DNA of 15,811 nucleotides from DAIDAN01 sp049303335 (lineage in GTDB: Archaea; Aenigmatarchaeota; Aenigmatarchaeia; Aenigmatarchaeales; DAIDAN01): contig JBAQNA010000025.1 of NCBI GenBank assembly GCA_049303335.1, forward strand, positions 1 through 15,811. Reading direction: 5' to 3'. Position numbers and translations under genes: made by a program. The notes under the pieces are model-generated. The model searched no databases. It was not told the DNA's origin and was given only the letters and a program-made list of their open reading frames with translations. Below are positions 6,757 through 12,786 of the stretch, one piece after another (positions within the stretch are counted from its first letter, which is position 1; each line of letters starts with the position of its first letter).

Positions 6757-6924
6757 TTACGCCTTCTTCTTGACCATCGGCAGTCCGGTTCGCTCGTTCT
6801 CCACGATCGTCATGTTAGGCGGCAAATCAATCGAGTCCTTCGGGTCCTTCGAGAAGAACATGAGCCTGCCCCTCGCGTGGAGGAAGTATTTTACGCCCTT
6901 TTTGTTAGTGTGCTCAAATCCCAT
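6757..6924 (-). CDS. 55-aa conserved-looking small protein (KGVKYFLHAR)
   Basis: The frame reads MGFEHTNKKGVKYFLHARGR, then LMFFSKDPKDSIDLPPN and VENERTGLPMVKKK. The order KG--Y-LH, a short turn, FF-K, LP and V-EN-RTGLP-KK resembles tiny uncharacterised proteins found widely in archaea and bacteria. That is recollection, not a search. A strong GGTGAT at 6929-6934, four bases before the ATG, fixes the start and shows this is a leadered second gene of an operon. The upstream gene ends at 6948, 23 bases away. It is small and positively charged at the end. Function unknown. Confidence 0.7.
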   Translation of the reverse strand: MGFEHTNKKGVKYFLHARGRLMFFSKDPKDSIDLPPNMTIVENERTGLPMVKKKA

Positions 6925-6928
6925 TCAA

Positions 6929-6934
6929 ATCACC
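6929..6934 (-). promoter_or_regulatory. ribosome binding site of the 55-aa gene
   Basis: GGTGAT on the minus strand lies four bases before the ATG at 6924. It matches the archaeal 16S rRNA 3' end and marks an internal operon gene. Confidence 0.6.
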
Positions 6935-6947
6935 TTTTATCTTTACT

Positions 6948-7136
6948 TTAAGCCGATTCGTTTCCCATCTTTTCTATCGGCATAAATTTTATGGTTCCCC
7001 TGTCCTTTATAGGAACAAGCTTCTTGAACCTGCAGCTCGGGCAGTTCAGCCATTTCACAAGCGAGCTTTCTATCACAACCAAGTCCTTTCCGCAGCGCGG
7101 GCAGGGCTCGCCTTCGCTCACATTTTTTAATGCCAT
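6948..7136 (-). CDS. small zinc-ribbon protein
   Basis: The 62-residue product has PCPRCGKDLVVIESSLVKWL followed by NCPSCRFKKLVP, giving two C-x2-C knuckles at C12/C15 and C32/C35. This is a zinc ribbon of the type found in small transcription- or translation-associated archaeal proteins. A basic and hydrophobic tail follows. No further domain is present, so binding to nucleic acid or a protein partner is possible but not shown. It heads a two-gene unit with the 55-aa gene at 6757-6924. No convincing TATA box was found at the leaderless distance. A GATAATATC about 45 bases upstream is a weak candidate. Confidence 0.72.
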   Translation of the reverse strand: MALKNVSEGEPCPRCGKDLVVIESSLVKWLNCPSCRFKKLVPIKDRGTIKFMPIEKMGNESA

Positions 7137-7215
7137 AATCAGAACCTGCGGTTCCGATACCTCCCTTCAGGAAGCATAGGATATTATCACATCAGCAGGA
7201 ATAGTTCGGGGAGAG

Positions 7216-7232
7216 GTTATTTAAGCTTTTGA
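7216..7232 (+). promoter_or_regulatory. promoter copy 1 (identical 17-bp box) of the 7247 gene
   Basis: GTTATTTAAGCTTTTGA starts 31 bases before ATG 7247. The identical 17 bases stand 31 bases before ATG 7709, and TAGTTC precedes both copies at the same distance. Confidence 0.6.
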
Positions 7233-7246
7233 TGCGCAGAAAAAGT

Positions 7247-7633
7247 ATGAAGATAGAGTTATGGCTTAAGCGCGATGATATTAACCGTTTTGAAGAAATA
7301 TGTAATGATGCGGACTTGCGCCCTTATTGCACGGGAGACATATATTCAGGCATCCTGAAAAATAGCGGCAAGCTTTCAAAAGTGAGAAAAAGTTTTGTGC
7401 TGGGAAGGCTGGACGGAAACAACGAGGTTCTGCTTCTGAACAATTCATATTATGGAAAAAAAGGGATTAAACTGTCGCAAAGCAAACATAGCGGCGGCAT
7501 ACTTCTTCTTGGCGGCGACGGAGATATTGTAAAGAGCACTTTTCTTACTTATTACAGCGATTCTGTGAAAAAGACTTCGAAGGGAAAGCCCGATGAAAGA
7601 AACAACCATTTCGTTCTTTATTCCGTATTTTGA
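7247..7633 (+). CDS. hypothetical protein, 128 aa
   Basis: The product begins MKIELWLKRDDINRFEEICN and has short beta-rich segments (SFVLGRLDGNNEVLLLNNSY, GGILLLGGDGDIV) with no membrane segment. I do not recognise the family. Two earlier starts (TTG 7229 and ATG 7232) overlap the TATA box. ATG 7247 is chosen because the promoter-to-start spacing then equals that of the next gene, and it fits a leaderless transcript. The gene probably shares regulation with the C39-like peptidase at 7709, since their promoters are near-identical. Confidence 0.65.
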   Translation: MKIELWLKRDDINRFEEICNDADLRPYCTGDIYSGILKNSGKLSKVRKSFVLGRLDGNNEVLLLNNSYYGKKGIKLSQSKHSGGILLLGGDGDIVKSTFLTYYSDSVKKTSKGKPDERNNHFVLYSVF

Positions 7634-7677
7634 CAGTAACTACATTCGCCCGCTTTTTCAGAGTAGTTCAGCGGAAA

Positions 7678-7694
7678 GTTATTTAAGCTTTTGA
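7678..7694 (+). promoter_or_regulatory. promoter copy 2 (identical 17-bp box) of the C39-like gene
   Basis: GTTATTTAAGCTTTTGA is identical to 7216-7232, at the same 31-base distance from the start codon. Confidence 0.6.
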
Positions 7695-7708
7695 CGCGGA
7701 ATAGAATT

Positions 7709-8314
7709 ATGATGCTGGAAGTTCCCTTCTTTAAACAGACAACAGACGCGAATTGCGGACCTACCGCGCTGCAAATGGCTTTTTCATACTTTGGCAAAAA
7801 CTACAATATCAGTCTTATTGAGGAAAAAGTCGGAATAAAGGAAGGAAAGGGCGTTTCAACCATCAGTCTTGCCGTTGCTTCCGCGGAATTGGGATTCAGA
7901 ACGGAATTTTTCACAAAACATCTCTTATTTCAGGAAAACCATCTGCAAAAGTCGTACTATCAAAAGTTCAGCGACATGGACCTTGATAAATCCAAGAAAT
8001 TGGCAGAGGAGGCAAAAACAAAAGGTGTCAAATTATATGAAAAGACAATCTCTCTTGAAGAGTTATTATCCAAAGTAAAACCCGAAAGCATTCTTATTGT
8101 GCTTATAGACTGGAACACGCTTAAGGAAAGGCCTGAAAAAGGGTATCAAGGGCATTTTGTTCCTGTTGTGGGCTTTGACAAGGATAATGTTTATTTTCAC
8201 AATCAAGGCTTCAGCGAAACCGCACCGTTTTTTAAGGCGGAAAAAAATATATTTGATAAAGCAAGAAAATCCGACGGAACCGATGAGGATATCGTAGTGA
8301 TTCACAAGATATAA
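7709..8314 (+). CDS. C39-like cysteine peptidase domain protein
   Basis: The 201-residue protein begins MMLEVPFFKQTTDANCGPTA, with the catalytic Cys16 in D-x-NCGP, the hallmark of the peptidase C39-like papain fold. The His is in QGHFVPVVGFD (H149), and the polar third residue is in VYFHNQG (N165). C39 domains cleave double-glycine leader peptides when fused to ABC exporters. Stand-alone C39-like proteins have many other or unknown roles. No signal peptide, transporter domain or bacteriocin precursor is seen here, so this is probably a cytoplasmic stand-alone protein. The start is set by the promoter spacing. An insertion of about 60 charged residues (70-130) lies between the Cys and His parts. 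Confidence 0.82.
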   Translation: MMLEVPFFKQTTDANCGPTALQMAFSYFGKNYNISLIEEKVGIKEGKGVSTISLAVASAELGFRTEFFTKHLLFQENHLQKSYYQKFSDMDLDKSKKLAEEAKTKGVKLYEKTISLEELLSKVKPESILIVLIDWNTLKERPEKGYQGHFVPVVGFDKDNVYFHNQGFSETAPFFKAEKNIFDKARKSDGTDEDIVVIHKI

Positions 8315-8322
8315 TCTTTCAT

Positions 8323-8694
8323 TCAATCCCTGAAACCCTTCACCCAGTTCTTGTAGAATTCATCGTGGATTTTCGGGTGTGTCTTTTCCATCTCGTCCAC
8401 GGTCAGCACCATCTGCGGCTTGTTCACGAAGAACACCTCCTCGCTGCCGAGCTTCGCCTCCAGCTTGCCGTCGAGCCTGAAGCGCAGCGAATCGTTCACG
8501 AGAAGCCTGCAATACGGCACGTTCGACCTCCAAAGCTTGTCGATGTCAACTGATGCGAGTTTGCCGATAACGACGGACGTGTTCTGGTCTATCACGACCA
8601 CCTTGTTCAGGAGCTTTCGCGCCTTTTCCTTTGCTTTGTCCACGCCGCCGTACCAGTTCTGCGGAAGCTCGTTCGTTCTCGTGAGTTCTGACAT
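8323..8694 (-). CDS. hypothetical protein, 123 aa
   Basis: The frame begins MSELTRTNELPQNWYGGVDK and contains AKEKARKLLNKVVVIDQNTS and VVIGKLASVDIDKLWRSNVP. The end is HPKIHDEFYKNWVKGFRD. It is a soluble alpha/beta-looking protein with no motif I can name. ATG 8694 is preferred, because the frame extends further upstream only as a low-quality sequence overlapping another gene. A TATA-like CCTTAAATAG lies about 32-41 bases before the ATG. The GC content resembles the core genes, so it may be a conserved lineage gene. It converges with the C39-like gene, with eight bases between their ends. Confidence 0.65.
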   Translation of the reverse strand: MSELTRTNELPQNWYGGVDKAKEKARKLLNKVVVIDQNTSVVIGKLASVDIDKLWRSNVPYCRLLVNDSLRFRLDGKLEAKLGSEEVFFVNKPQMVLTVDEMEKTHPKIHDEFYKNWVKGFRD

Positions 8695-8782
8695 AAGAAT
8701 CAACCAACTGTTATTATGCGAAGTTCTATTTAAGGATTCTGAATTTTGAAAGTATAAATCCTTTAAGGCATCATCAAAAAAT

Positions 8783-8978
8783 ATGACAACAATAGTTAAA
8801 GCCAAAAGAAAGTCAAGCGGAACAATCGGTTTGTATGACAAAAATAAATTGGATGAATATCGTGGTAGCTTTGACTGAAAGAGGAAACGTCTATAAAATT
8901 GTCGCAAACCGCCAAAAAAGCCGCTCTGACTATGGAAGTTCAATTAATGTCACGATTTCTGCAAAACCAAGAATATAA
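8783..8978 (+). pseudogene. small gene with a probable frameshift, or two overlapping mini-ORFs
   Basis: ATG 8783 opens MTTIVKAKRKSSGTIGLYDK followed by a few codons and TGA at 8878. A second frame, starting at ATG 8853 inside it, reads MNIVVALTERGNVYKIVANR and ends at 8978 (ISAKPRI). A one-base shift near 8850 would join them into a small, beta-rich basic protein of roughly 65 residues. A TATA box (GTATAAATC, about 8750) lies 25-33 bases before ATG 8783, so the first frame is likely transcribed. Both readings remain possible. I do not recognise the product. Confidence 0.35.
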
Positions 8979-8992
8979 CGGCAACCGATAGG

Positions 8993-9001
8993 TTTATATA
9001 C
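8993..9001 (+). promoter_or_regulatory. strong TATA box of the 9064 gene
   Basis: TTTATATAC matches the archaeal box closely. Transcription from it would start near 9020-9025 and leave a leader of about 40 bases, which ends in GGTGAT (9055-9060) three bases before the ATG. Confidence 0.6.
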
Positions 9002-9063
9002 TTTAGCTACCAATAGAAAGTAACAGATATTTACAAAATAAAACAAAAATAAAAGGTGATTAA

Positions 9064-9732
9064 ATGAGTGTTAAAGAATATATTAAATCGACTAAGATTT
9101 ATAGCGCGTTTGACAAGACCGACATCAGCAAGAAAGGTTTGACAAACACAATAGAAAAAGGGATATTGGGGGGGGGAGTTTTTTTAAGCGCGCCGATAGT
9201 TGCTGACTGGTATGCGAACAGCCCAAACCTGCGACAGCTTGTCACTGATTATGCGCCAGAATTTTATAAAAGTCATTTTTCCATGCGCGCGCTTCAGGAT
9301 GTGGCAGTCAATACCATGGGTTTGGCTCCCGGAAGCTTTACGGATTACTTGGCGGTGGCGGGTTTGGCTACAGCATTATATGGTGGCTATAAACTGAAAC
9401 AAAAAAGCGATATAAGAAAAGAAAAAATAGACGATGAAGAAACAGTAGAAAAATTTGGACCATCAGATGTTGTAGATGTGATAAAAAATAATCCGATAAA
9501 AACCGCGCTGACTGGAGTAGGTATATTCGGGCATGCAGCGAATTTGGCAAGTTATATTATGAATGATTTTACATTTGTAGAACCTTATGATGTTACATTT
9601 GTAGAACCTTATAATGCTACAAACGCTACAGTAGCATCCACAATAGTTGCTACAAAAGCCAAGACAAAAGACTATCTTTCAAATCTCGGAAAAAAATTCG
9701 ATGCTTGGTATTACCACAGCAACATATTGTAG
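9064..9732 (+). CDS. hypothetical membrane protein with G9 tract and internal tandem repeat
   Basis: The 222-residue protein starts MSVKEYIKSTKIYSAFDKTD. It has three hydrophobic segments: about residues 34-48 (ILGGGVFLSAPIVADW), 94-108 (DYLAVAGLATALYGGY) and 147-166 (TALTGVGIFGHAANLASYI). A charged loop (about 110-143) lies between the second and third. Near the end, TFVEPYDV is followed by TFVEPYNA, from a 24-bp tandem duplication, and then by an Asn/Thr/Ala-rich stretch. The start is fixed by GGTGAT three bases upstream and by a strong promoter. Codons 35-38 lie in a run of nine G followed shortly by seven T. A one-base change in the run would end the protein early. No family recognised. 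Confidence 0.72.
   Translation: MSVKEYIKSTKIYSAFDKTDISKKGLTNTIEKGILGGGVFLSAPIVADWYANSPNLRQLVTDYAPEFYKSHFSMRALQDVAVNTMGLAPGSFTDYLAVAGLATALYGGYKLKQKSDIRKEKIDDEETVEKFGPSDVVDVIKNNPIKTALTGVGIFGHAANLASYIMNDFTFVEPYDVTFVEPYNATNATVASTIVATKAKTKDYLSNLGKKFDAWYYHSNIL
9571..9618 (+). repeat. 24-bp tandem duplication in the 9064 gene
   Basis: 9571-9594 and 9595-9618 match at 22 of 24 positions and encode the repeated octapeptide TFVEPY(D/N)(V/A). Confidence 0.85.
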
Positions 9733-9742
9733 TGCATAATTT

Positions 9743-9766
9743 TCTGCTGCCAAAAATGGCGGCAGA
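9743..9766. terminator. hairpin terminator between convergent genes
   Basis: TCTGCTGCC and GGCGGCAGA form a 9-bp stem (one G-T pair) around AAAAAT and are followed by a T-rich stretch. It lies 10 bases after the 9064 gene and 15 bases beyond the end of the opposing GTPase gene, so it may serve mainly the plus-strand gene. Confidence 0.5.
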
Positions 9767-9781
9767 TATTTTTTCTATTTT

Positions 9782-10591
9782 CTATCCCGCGTGTATCTCC
9801 ATCACGTCGTCGTCCTTCAGCTTGTGCTCCAGCCCGACTTTCTCGCCCGGGAACTTTGTCGAGCCCCATACGCGCGCGAAGCGGAAGAATTTCAAAAAGT
9901 CCTTGTGGATGTCCGCGACCGCGTCGCCGACTGTCGAGCCCGCTTTCAGCACCATCGGCTTCTTTTCCGGCTTCTTGCCGGGCTCCTTTGTGTAGACTTT
10001 TACCAGGCGCAGTATGCCCCATATCTTTTTCTTTGTCTCCTCCGCGCCGTCGTCGAACGAGACAAAACAGGACGGCTTCCTTATGCGGAACTGCTCTATG
10101 ATATTTTTCATCGCTTCCCTGTCGTTTTCGTTCCTTGCCATAATCACGACCGCGTCGCAGTTCTGCGCGATGCTCATGAATTCGCGGCGGAATGACGAAG
10201 GGATTTCTATCATCTGGAGCTTCACGCCGAAATAATCGGCTACGCCGATTTCGGGCTTCACGGTTGTGTAAGGCTGCTCCGAGATTTTCGGCTTCGCGTT
10301 CGTCAGCTTGCGCAGCAGCGCGGACTTTCCCGACTGTGTCAGCCCGAGAACGCAAATCTGGGCGTCGGCCTCTTTCGGGATGTTGACCGACTTTCTCGCC
10401 GACTTGCTCTCGCTCTGCGATTTCAGCTTCGCGAGCCGCTGCTTCAGCTGCGAGAGCATTGCCTCGGCGCCCTTGTGCTTCGGCGCCGCGCGTATCATCT
10501 CCTCGAGCGCCGTGATTTTCTCATCGCGCGTTTTTGCCGCTAGAAAATGGCTTTCCGCCTTGTAGAATTCCGCGGTTGCGTTTACCGGCAT
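9782..10591 (-). CDS. DRG/OBG-like GTPase with C-terminal TGS domain, degenerate G motifs
   Basis: The 269-residue protein has an N-terminal helical segment (1-70). A G domain follows, with an intact P-loop GLTQSGKS (83-90) after QICVLGL, and PYTTVKPEIGVADYFGVKLQ as the G2 region. The G3 site, normally D-x-P-G in this family, reads EIPSSF (129-134), and no NKxD/TKxD G4 motif is present where CFVSFDD occurs. Residues about 207-268 match a TGS domain (MVLKAGSTVGDAVADIH, then FRFARVWGSTKFPGEKVG and LKDDDVMEIHAG). DRG GTPases bind ribosomes or translation factors. This one may bind a nucleotide but probably hydrolyses it differently or not at all. A TATA box lies about 25 bases before the ATG at 10591. 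Confidence 0.85.
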   Translation of the reverse strand: MPVNATAEFYKAESHFLAAKTRDEKITALEEMIRAAPKHKGAEAMLSQLKQRLAKLKSQSESKSARKSVNIPKEADAQICVLGLTQSGKSALLRKLTNAKPKISEQPYTTVKPEIGVADYFGVKLQMIEIPSSFRREFMSIAQNCDAVVIMARNENDREAMKNIIEQFRIRKPSCFVSFDDGAEETKKKIWGILRLVKVYTKEPGKKPEKKPMVLKAGSTVGDAVADIHKDFLKFFRFARVWGSTKFPGEKVGLEHKLKDDDVMEIHAG

Positions 10592-10613
10592 AAGATAGAA
10601 ATAGTATTCATGG

Positions 10614-10621
10614 CTTAAATT
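10614..10621 (-). promoter_or_regulatory. TATA box of the TGS-GTPase gene
   Basis: AATTTAAG on the minus strand lies 23-30 bases before the ATG at 10591, consistent with a leaderless transcript. Confidence 0.5.
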
Positions 10622-10794
10622 GGTTTTTTGGTGCGGCAGGAATCGCCGTCTGATTATAATTTGGAATAAATCGATTTTCAGAGTTTGAATAATGAAACAA
10701 ACAATTCAGAAACCAATCAGATTTCTGGCGCAATACTTTCAGCGATAACGACAGAACGCACAAAAATGCGCGAATAGTACAGCGTATAACGGAA

Positions 10795-11379
10795 TCACTG
10801 CTCCATTGCGCGCTCGCGCGACTCGAAGTCCACAGCCTTGAATTTTATTTCCGTCTCGGGCGTTCCGCGATTTTTCAGAATCTCCTTCGCGAGAAGGTAG
10901 TACAGGAGCGCGATGGCTTTCTTTCCCTTGTTGTTCGACGGAATCACGAAATCGATGTTCGAGGTCTCGTCAATGGTGTCGCAGAACGCTACTATCGGTA
11001 TCCTTGTCTTGACAGCTTCTTTTATCGCCTGCGAATCGATGGCAGGGTCGGTTATGATAATGACGTCCGGCTCGAAAAAATTCCTGAAGCTCGGATTTGT
11101 AAGCGTCCCAGGCAGGAACCTTCCTATCGCGTCTTTCGAGCCTGTGGCTTCGGCAAACCTCTTGACCGCTCTCTGCCCGATAGGCTTTCTCGAAACAGCC
11201 ATTATGTTCTTGTGCTTCGCGAGGAATTTTCCGGCAATCTCAATCCTTTTCTGTATGGTCTGCACGTCGAGGACAGCGAGGCCGTCCGGCCTTATCTTGT
11301 AGATGAACCTTTCCATATCCTTCGTGCGCTGCTTCATCCCGATGTGCACTCCCGCTGACAAAAATTCGTCCAATGCCAT
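10795..11379 (-). CDS. rps2: 30S ribosomal protein S2
   Basis: The 194-residue protein opens MALDEFLSAGVHIGMKQRTK and contains FIYKIRPDGLAVLDVQTIQK, GRFLPGTLTNPSF, PDVIIITDPAIDSQAIKEAV, and IPIVAFCDTIDETSNIDFVI with PSNNKGKKAIALLYYLLAKE. These are the signatures of archaeal S2 (Sa family). It lies on the solvent side of the small subunit between head and body. ATG 11379 is preferred over an in-frame GTG at 11388, which is better read as the GTGAT ribosome binding site. In archaea eno and rps2 are commonly adjacent. Here they are separated by a methyltransferase gene and an insertion element, so rps2 uses its own upstream TATA box at 11430-11438. Confidence 0.97.
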   Translation of the reverse strand: MALDEFLSAGVHIGMKQRTKDMERFIYKIRPDGLAVLDVQTIQKRIEIAGKFLAKHKNIMAVSRKPIGQRAVKRFAEATGSKDAIGRFLPGTLTNPSFRNFFEPDVIIITDPAIDSQAIKEAVKTRIPIVAFCDTIDETSNIDFVIPSNNKGKKAIALLYYLLAKEILKNRGTPETEIKFKAVDFESRERAMEQ

Positions 11380-11429
11380 GATAATCACTTTAACATAAAC
11401 AAAGTCGCAAACAATTAATAATTTGTAAG

Positions 11430-11438
11430 GTTTAAATA
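11430..11438 (-). promoter_or_regulatory. TATA box of rps2
   Basis: TATTTAAAC on the minus strand lies 51-59 bases before the ATG. A leader of about 25-30 bases ending in GTGAT is expected. Confidence 0.5.
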
Positions 11439-11470
11439 GGTTATTGATTGCTTCCAGAATTTGGCTAATA

Positions 11471-11575
11471 TTATGCTGTCTTTCTTGCCAGAATGAAAAT
11501 AAGATTGTGCCTGTGCGGTTTGAGATTGTCGTGTTCTTTTATCGGCGTAAATCCTTGATTAAATTTTATTATTTT
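11471..11575 (-). pseudogene. 3' fragment of the SAM methyltransferase gene split by the insertion element
   Basis: The minus strand here encodes 34 residues ending in a stop: KIIKFNQGFTPIKEHDN and then PHRHNLIFILARKTA. This is the usual C-terminus of small class I methyltransferases of the TehB-like type, with a late strand rich in I/F and a closing ILARK. It has no start codon. The upstream part of the same gene stops abruptly at DWEMK (12300-12722). Joining the two across the element gives a normal-length protein of about 174 residues in one frame. The split is clean, with little or no loss of coding sequence. Confidence 0.85.
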
Positions 11576-11592
11576 AAGCGAGCGGGAATACT

Positions 11593-11624
11593 TGCGCGGT
11601 CTGGAGCGAAGCGGAAGACCCGCA
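11593..11624. repeat. left-end hairpin of the insertion element
   Basis: TGCG(C)GGTCT pairs with AGACCCGCA with one bulged C and a 13-base loop. Subterminal hairpins of this kind are the recognition sites of TnpA in the IS200/IS605 family. Confidence 0.5.
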
Positions 11625-11750
11625 GATGAAAGCGAGCTCCTTAGACATCAACAATTTCTTTGATAATTTCCAAGATAAGATTAGAGACGGCGCTCAGTGC
11701 CTTCCACCATAGGCGCGAGCCATGAACACCGTCAAATGAGGTAGATAGAT

Positions 11751-12203
11751 ATGAGCAGCGGGAGCTATAAAAAGATTCATGACACGAGGAACAACCGGAT
11801 CGAGTTCGTGTTCGTGGCAAAGAACAGATACAATGTCTTCGGGAAGCAAAGCACAATAAATGTTTGCACAACCGCTTTCAAAGAACTTGAAAGATTCGGT
11901 TTTCAGTTTGGAAACATTGGTTATGGCGGCACGCATGTGCATTTTTCCGTGGACATTCCGAAGAGATATTCGGTTACGGTAGCGGAAATAATGCTGAAGA
12001 GCCATTCTTCAAAAAGAATATTCGAGCAAATTCCCGGATTCAGGAAAAGATATCCAAGGGGAAGTTTCTGGAGCGGATACGAGCATCACCAGTCCATAGG
12101 CATAGAAAGGGGCAAGGCAGAAGAATACATAAAAAATCAGCAGGCGCATCACAATGTGAAAGTCATAGATGATACCCAGAAAACGCTTTCACTGTTCAGT
12201 TAG
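11751..12203 (+). CDS. tnpA: IS200/IS605-family Y1 HUH transposase TnpA
   Basis: The 150-residue protein has the HUH motif THVHFSVDIP (H62, H64), preceded by FGFQFGNIGYGG. The helix carrying the nucleophile reads KAEEYIKNQ (Y126), the Y1 arrangement. RGSFWSGYEHH precedes it, matching the conserved -GxFW-xxY- stretch of TnpA. The enzyme moves single-stranded DNA by recognising hairpins at the element ends and uses no target duplication. Length and motif order are complete, so the gene looks active. It lies on the strand opposite to the methyltransferase gene it interrupts. Confidence 0.92.
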   Translation: MSSGSYKKIHDTRNNRIEFVFVAKNRYNVFGKQSTINVCTTAFKELERFGFQFGNIGYGGTHVHFSVDIPKRYSVTVAEIMLKSHSSKRIFEQIPGFRKRYPRGSFWSGYEHHQSIGIERGKAEEYIKNQQAHHNVKVIDDTQKTLSLFS

Positions 12204-12212
12204 TTGCGCATG

Positions 12213-12265
12213 GCGGCTCGCGGGGATACCGCAAGTCACAGAGACTTGCGGAGGAAGCGAGCCGC
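12213..12265. repeat. right-end compound hairpin of the insertion element
   Basis: Two nested perfect 9-bp stems are present: GCGGCTCGC/GCGAGCCGC outside and CCGCAAGTC/GACTTGCGG inside with a 5-base loop. It begins 10 bases after the tnpA stop, so it may also act as a terminator. Confidence 0.65.
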
Positions 12266-12280
12266 TCTAAAGGGAAGGTT

Positions 12281-12303
12281 ATAGGAAACCGTAGGTTTCC
12301 TAT
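12281..12303. repeat. 10-bp palindrome with a 3-base loop at the right end
   Basis: ATAGGAAACC and GGTTTCCTAT are perfectly complementary around GTA. The TAG stop that closes the 5' methyltransferase fragment lies in this palindrome, so the stop comes from element DNA. Confidence 0.65.
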
Positions 12304-12722
12304 TTCATTTCCCAATCGGAATACAGACCTTTTAGCTCACTTGGATTTGGATAAAAATTTTCTTTTTTATAAAAATCATCTTTTTTTGACAGGCAAATCA
12401 AAAAATTATAACCTCCGATTTCTGTATTAACTTTAATCTTTTTTATAATTTCTGTTGCCTCGAAATTGTTTAGAAAATGAAGCACGAAGGATGCAATTAT
12501 AAGGTCATATTCTTTATTGAATTTAAAGTCTCTTATGTCCTGATGGACAAAGTTAAATTTTTCATAAGCATATTTTTCTTCCCTTTTATCCACTCCGGTA
12601 ATATTTGCTCCCATTTCTGCAAATCTTAAGGAAATCTTACCATTTCCACACCCTAGGTCTAGAACTTCTTTTGGCTTCAAAAGTTTAACATATTGCGAAA
12701 TCATTTCCTTTGTTCTTATCAT
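12300..12722 (-). pseudogene. 5' fragment of the class I SAM-dependent methyltransferase gene
   Basis: The 140 residues hold motif I VLDLGCGNGKISL (20-32), the acidic residue after strand 2 in ITGVDKREE (D45), FVHQDIRDF (D62), the strand 4 segment YDLIIASFVLHFL (72-84), and EIGGYNFLICLSK after helix E. These are the SAM-binding elements of a small TehB-like enzyme of unknown substrate. It ends in PSELKGLYSDWEMK, where homologues continue with a further strand pair. That missing C-terminus lies beyond the insertion element at 11471-11575. The SAM site is intact, but the fold lacks its last strands, so activity is doubtful. The gene is AT-rich compared with eno and rps2, as if acquired between them. 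Confidence 0.82.
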
Positions 12723-12786
12723 ACTTTAAATTAGGATGTAGATTTTATTAAGTTACTTTTCCTGACTTTGTTCACATTCATCTTTT

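Larger units (their letters stand above)
11576..12303 (+). mobile_element. IS200/IS605-family insertion sequence (tnpA only), about 0.73 kb
   Basis: The segment between the two methyltransferase fragments holds a Y1 HUH transposase gene and imperfect hairpins near both ends, as in IS200-type elements. Those have no terminal inverted repeats and make no target duplication. Left: TGCGCGGTCT/AGACCCGCA (11593-11624, one bulge). Right: outer stem GCGGCTCGC/GCGAGCCGC and inner stem CCGCAAGTC/GACTTGCGG (12213-12265). A further 10-bp palindrome lies at 12281-12303. The ends are estimated from the restored reading frame (about GGGAAATGAAA joined to AATAATAAAA on the minus strand) and may be off by a few bases. 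No tnpB is present. Confidence 0.8.

Noticed and set aside
8695..8943. N-terminal extension of the minus-strand gene at 8323-8694
   Set aside because: The extension overlaps a TATA box and a plus-strand small ORF, and its composition is poor. ATG 8694 is the better start.
10692..10748. 18-codon ORF (MKQTIQKPIRFLAQYFQR) with a TATA-like ATTATAAT upstream
   Set aside because: Too short to separate from chance. The 10592-10794 interval shows no other feature.
11444..11629. Plus-strand frame of 61 codons left of the insertion element
   Set aside because: It is antisense to the 3' methyltransferase fragment, whose protein sequence is convincing.
11626..11712. 28-codon ORF (MKASSLDINNFFDNF) in the left part of the insertion element
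   Set aside because: Too short, with no binding site for ribosomes and no known counterpart in IS200-type elements.
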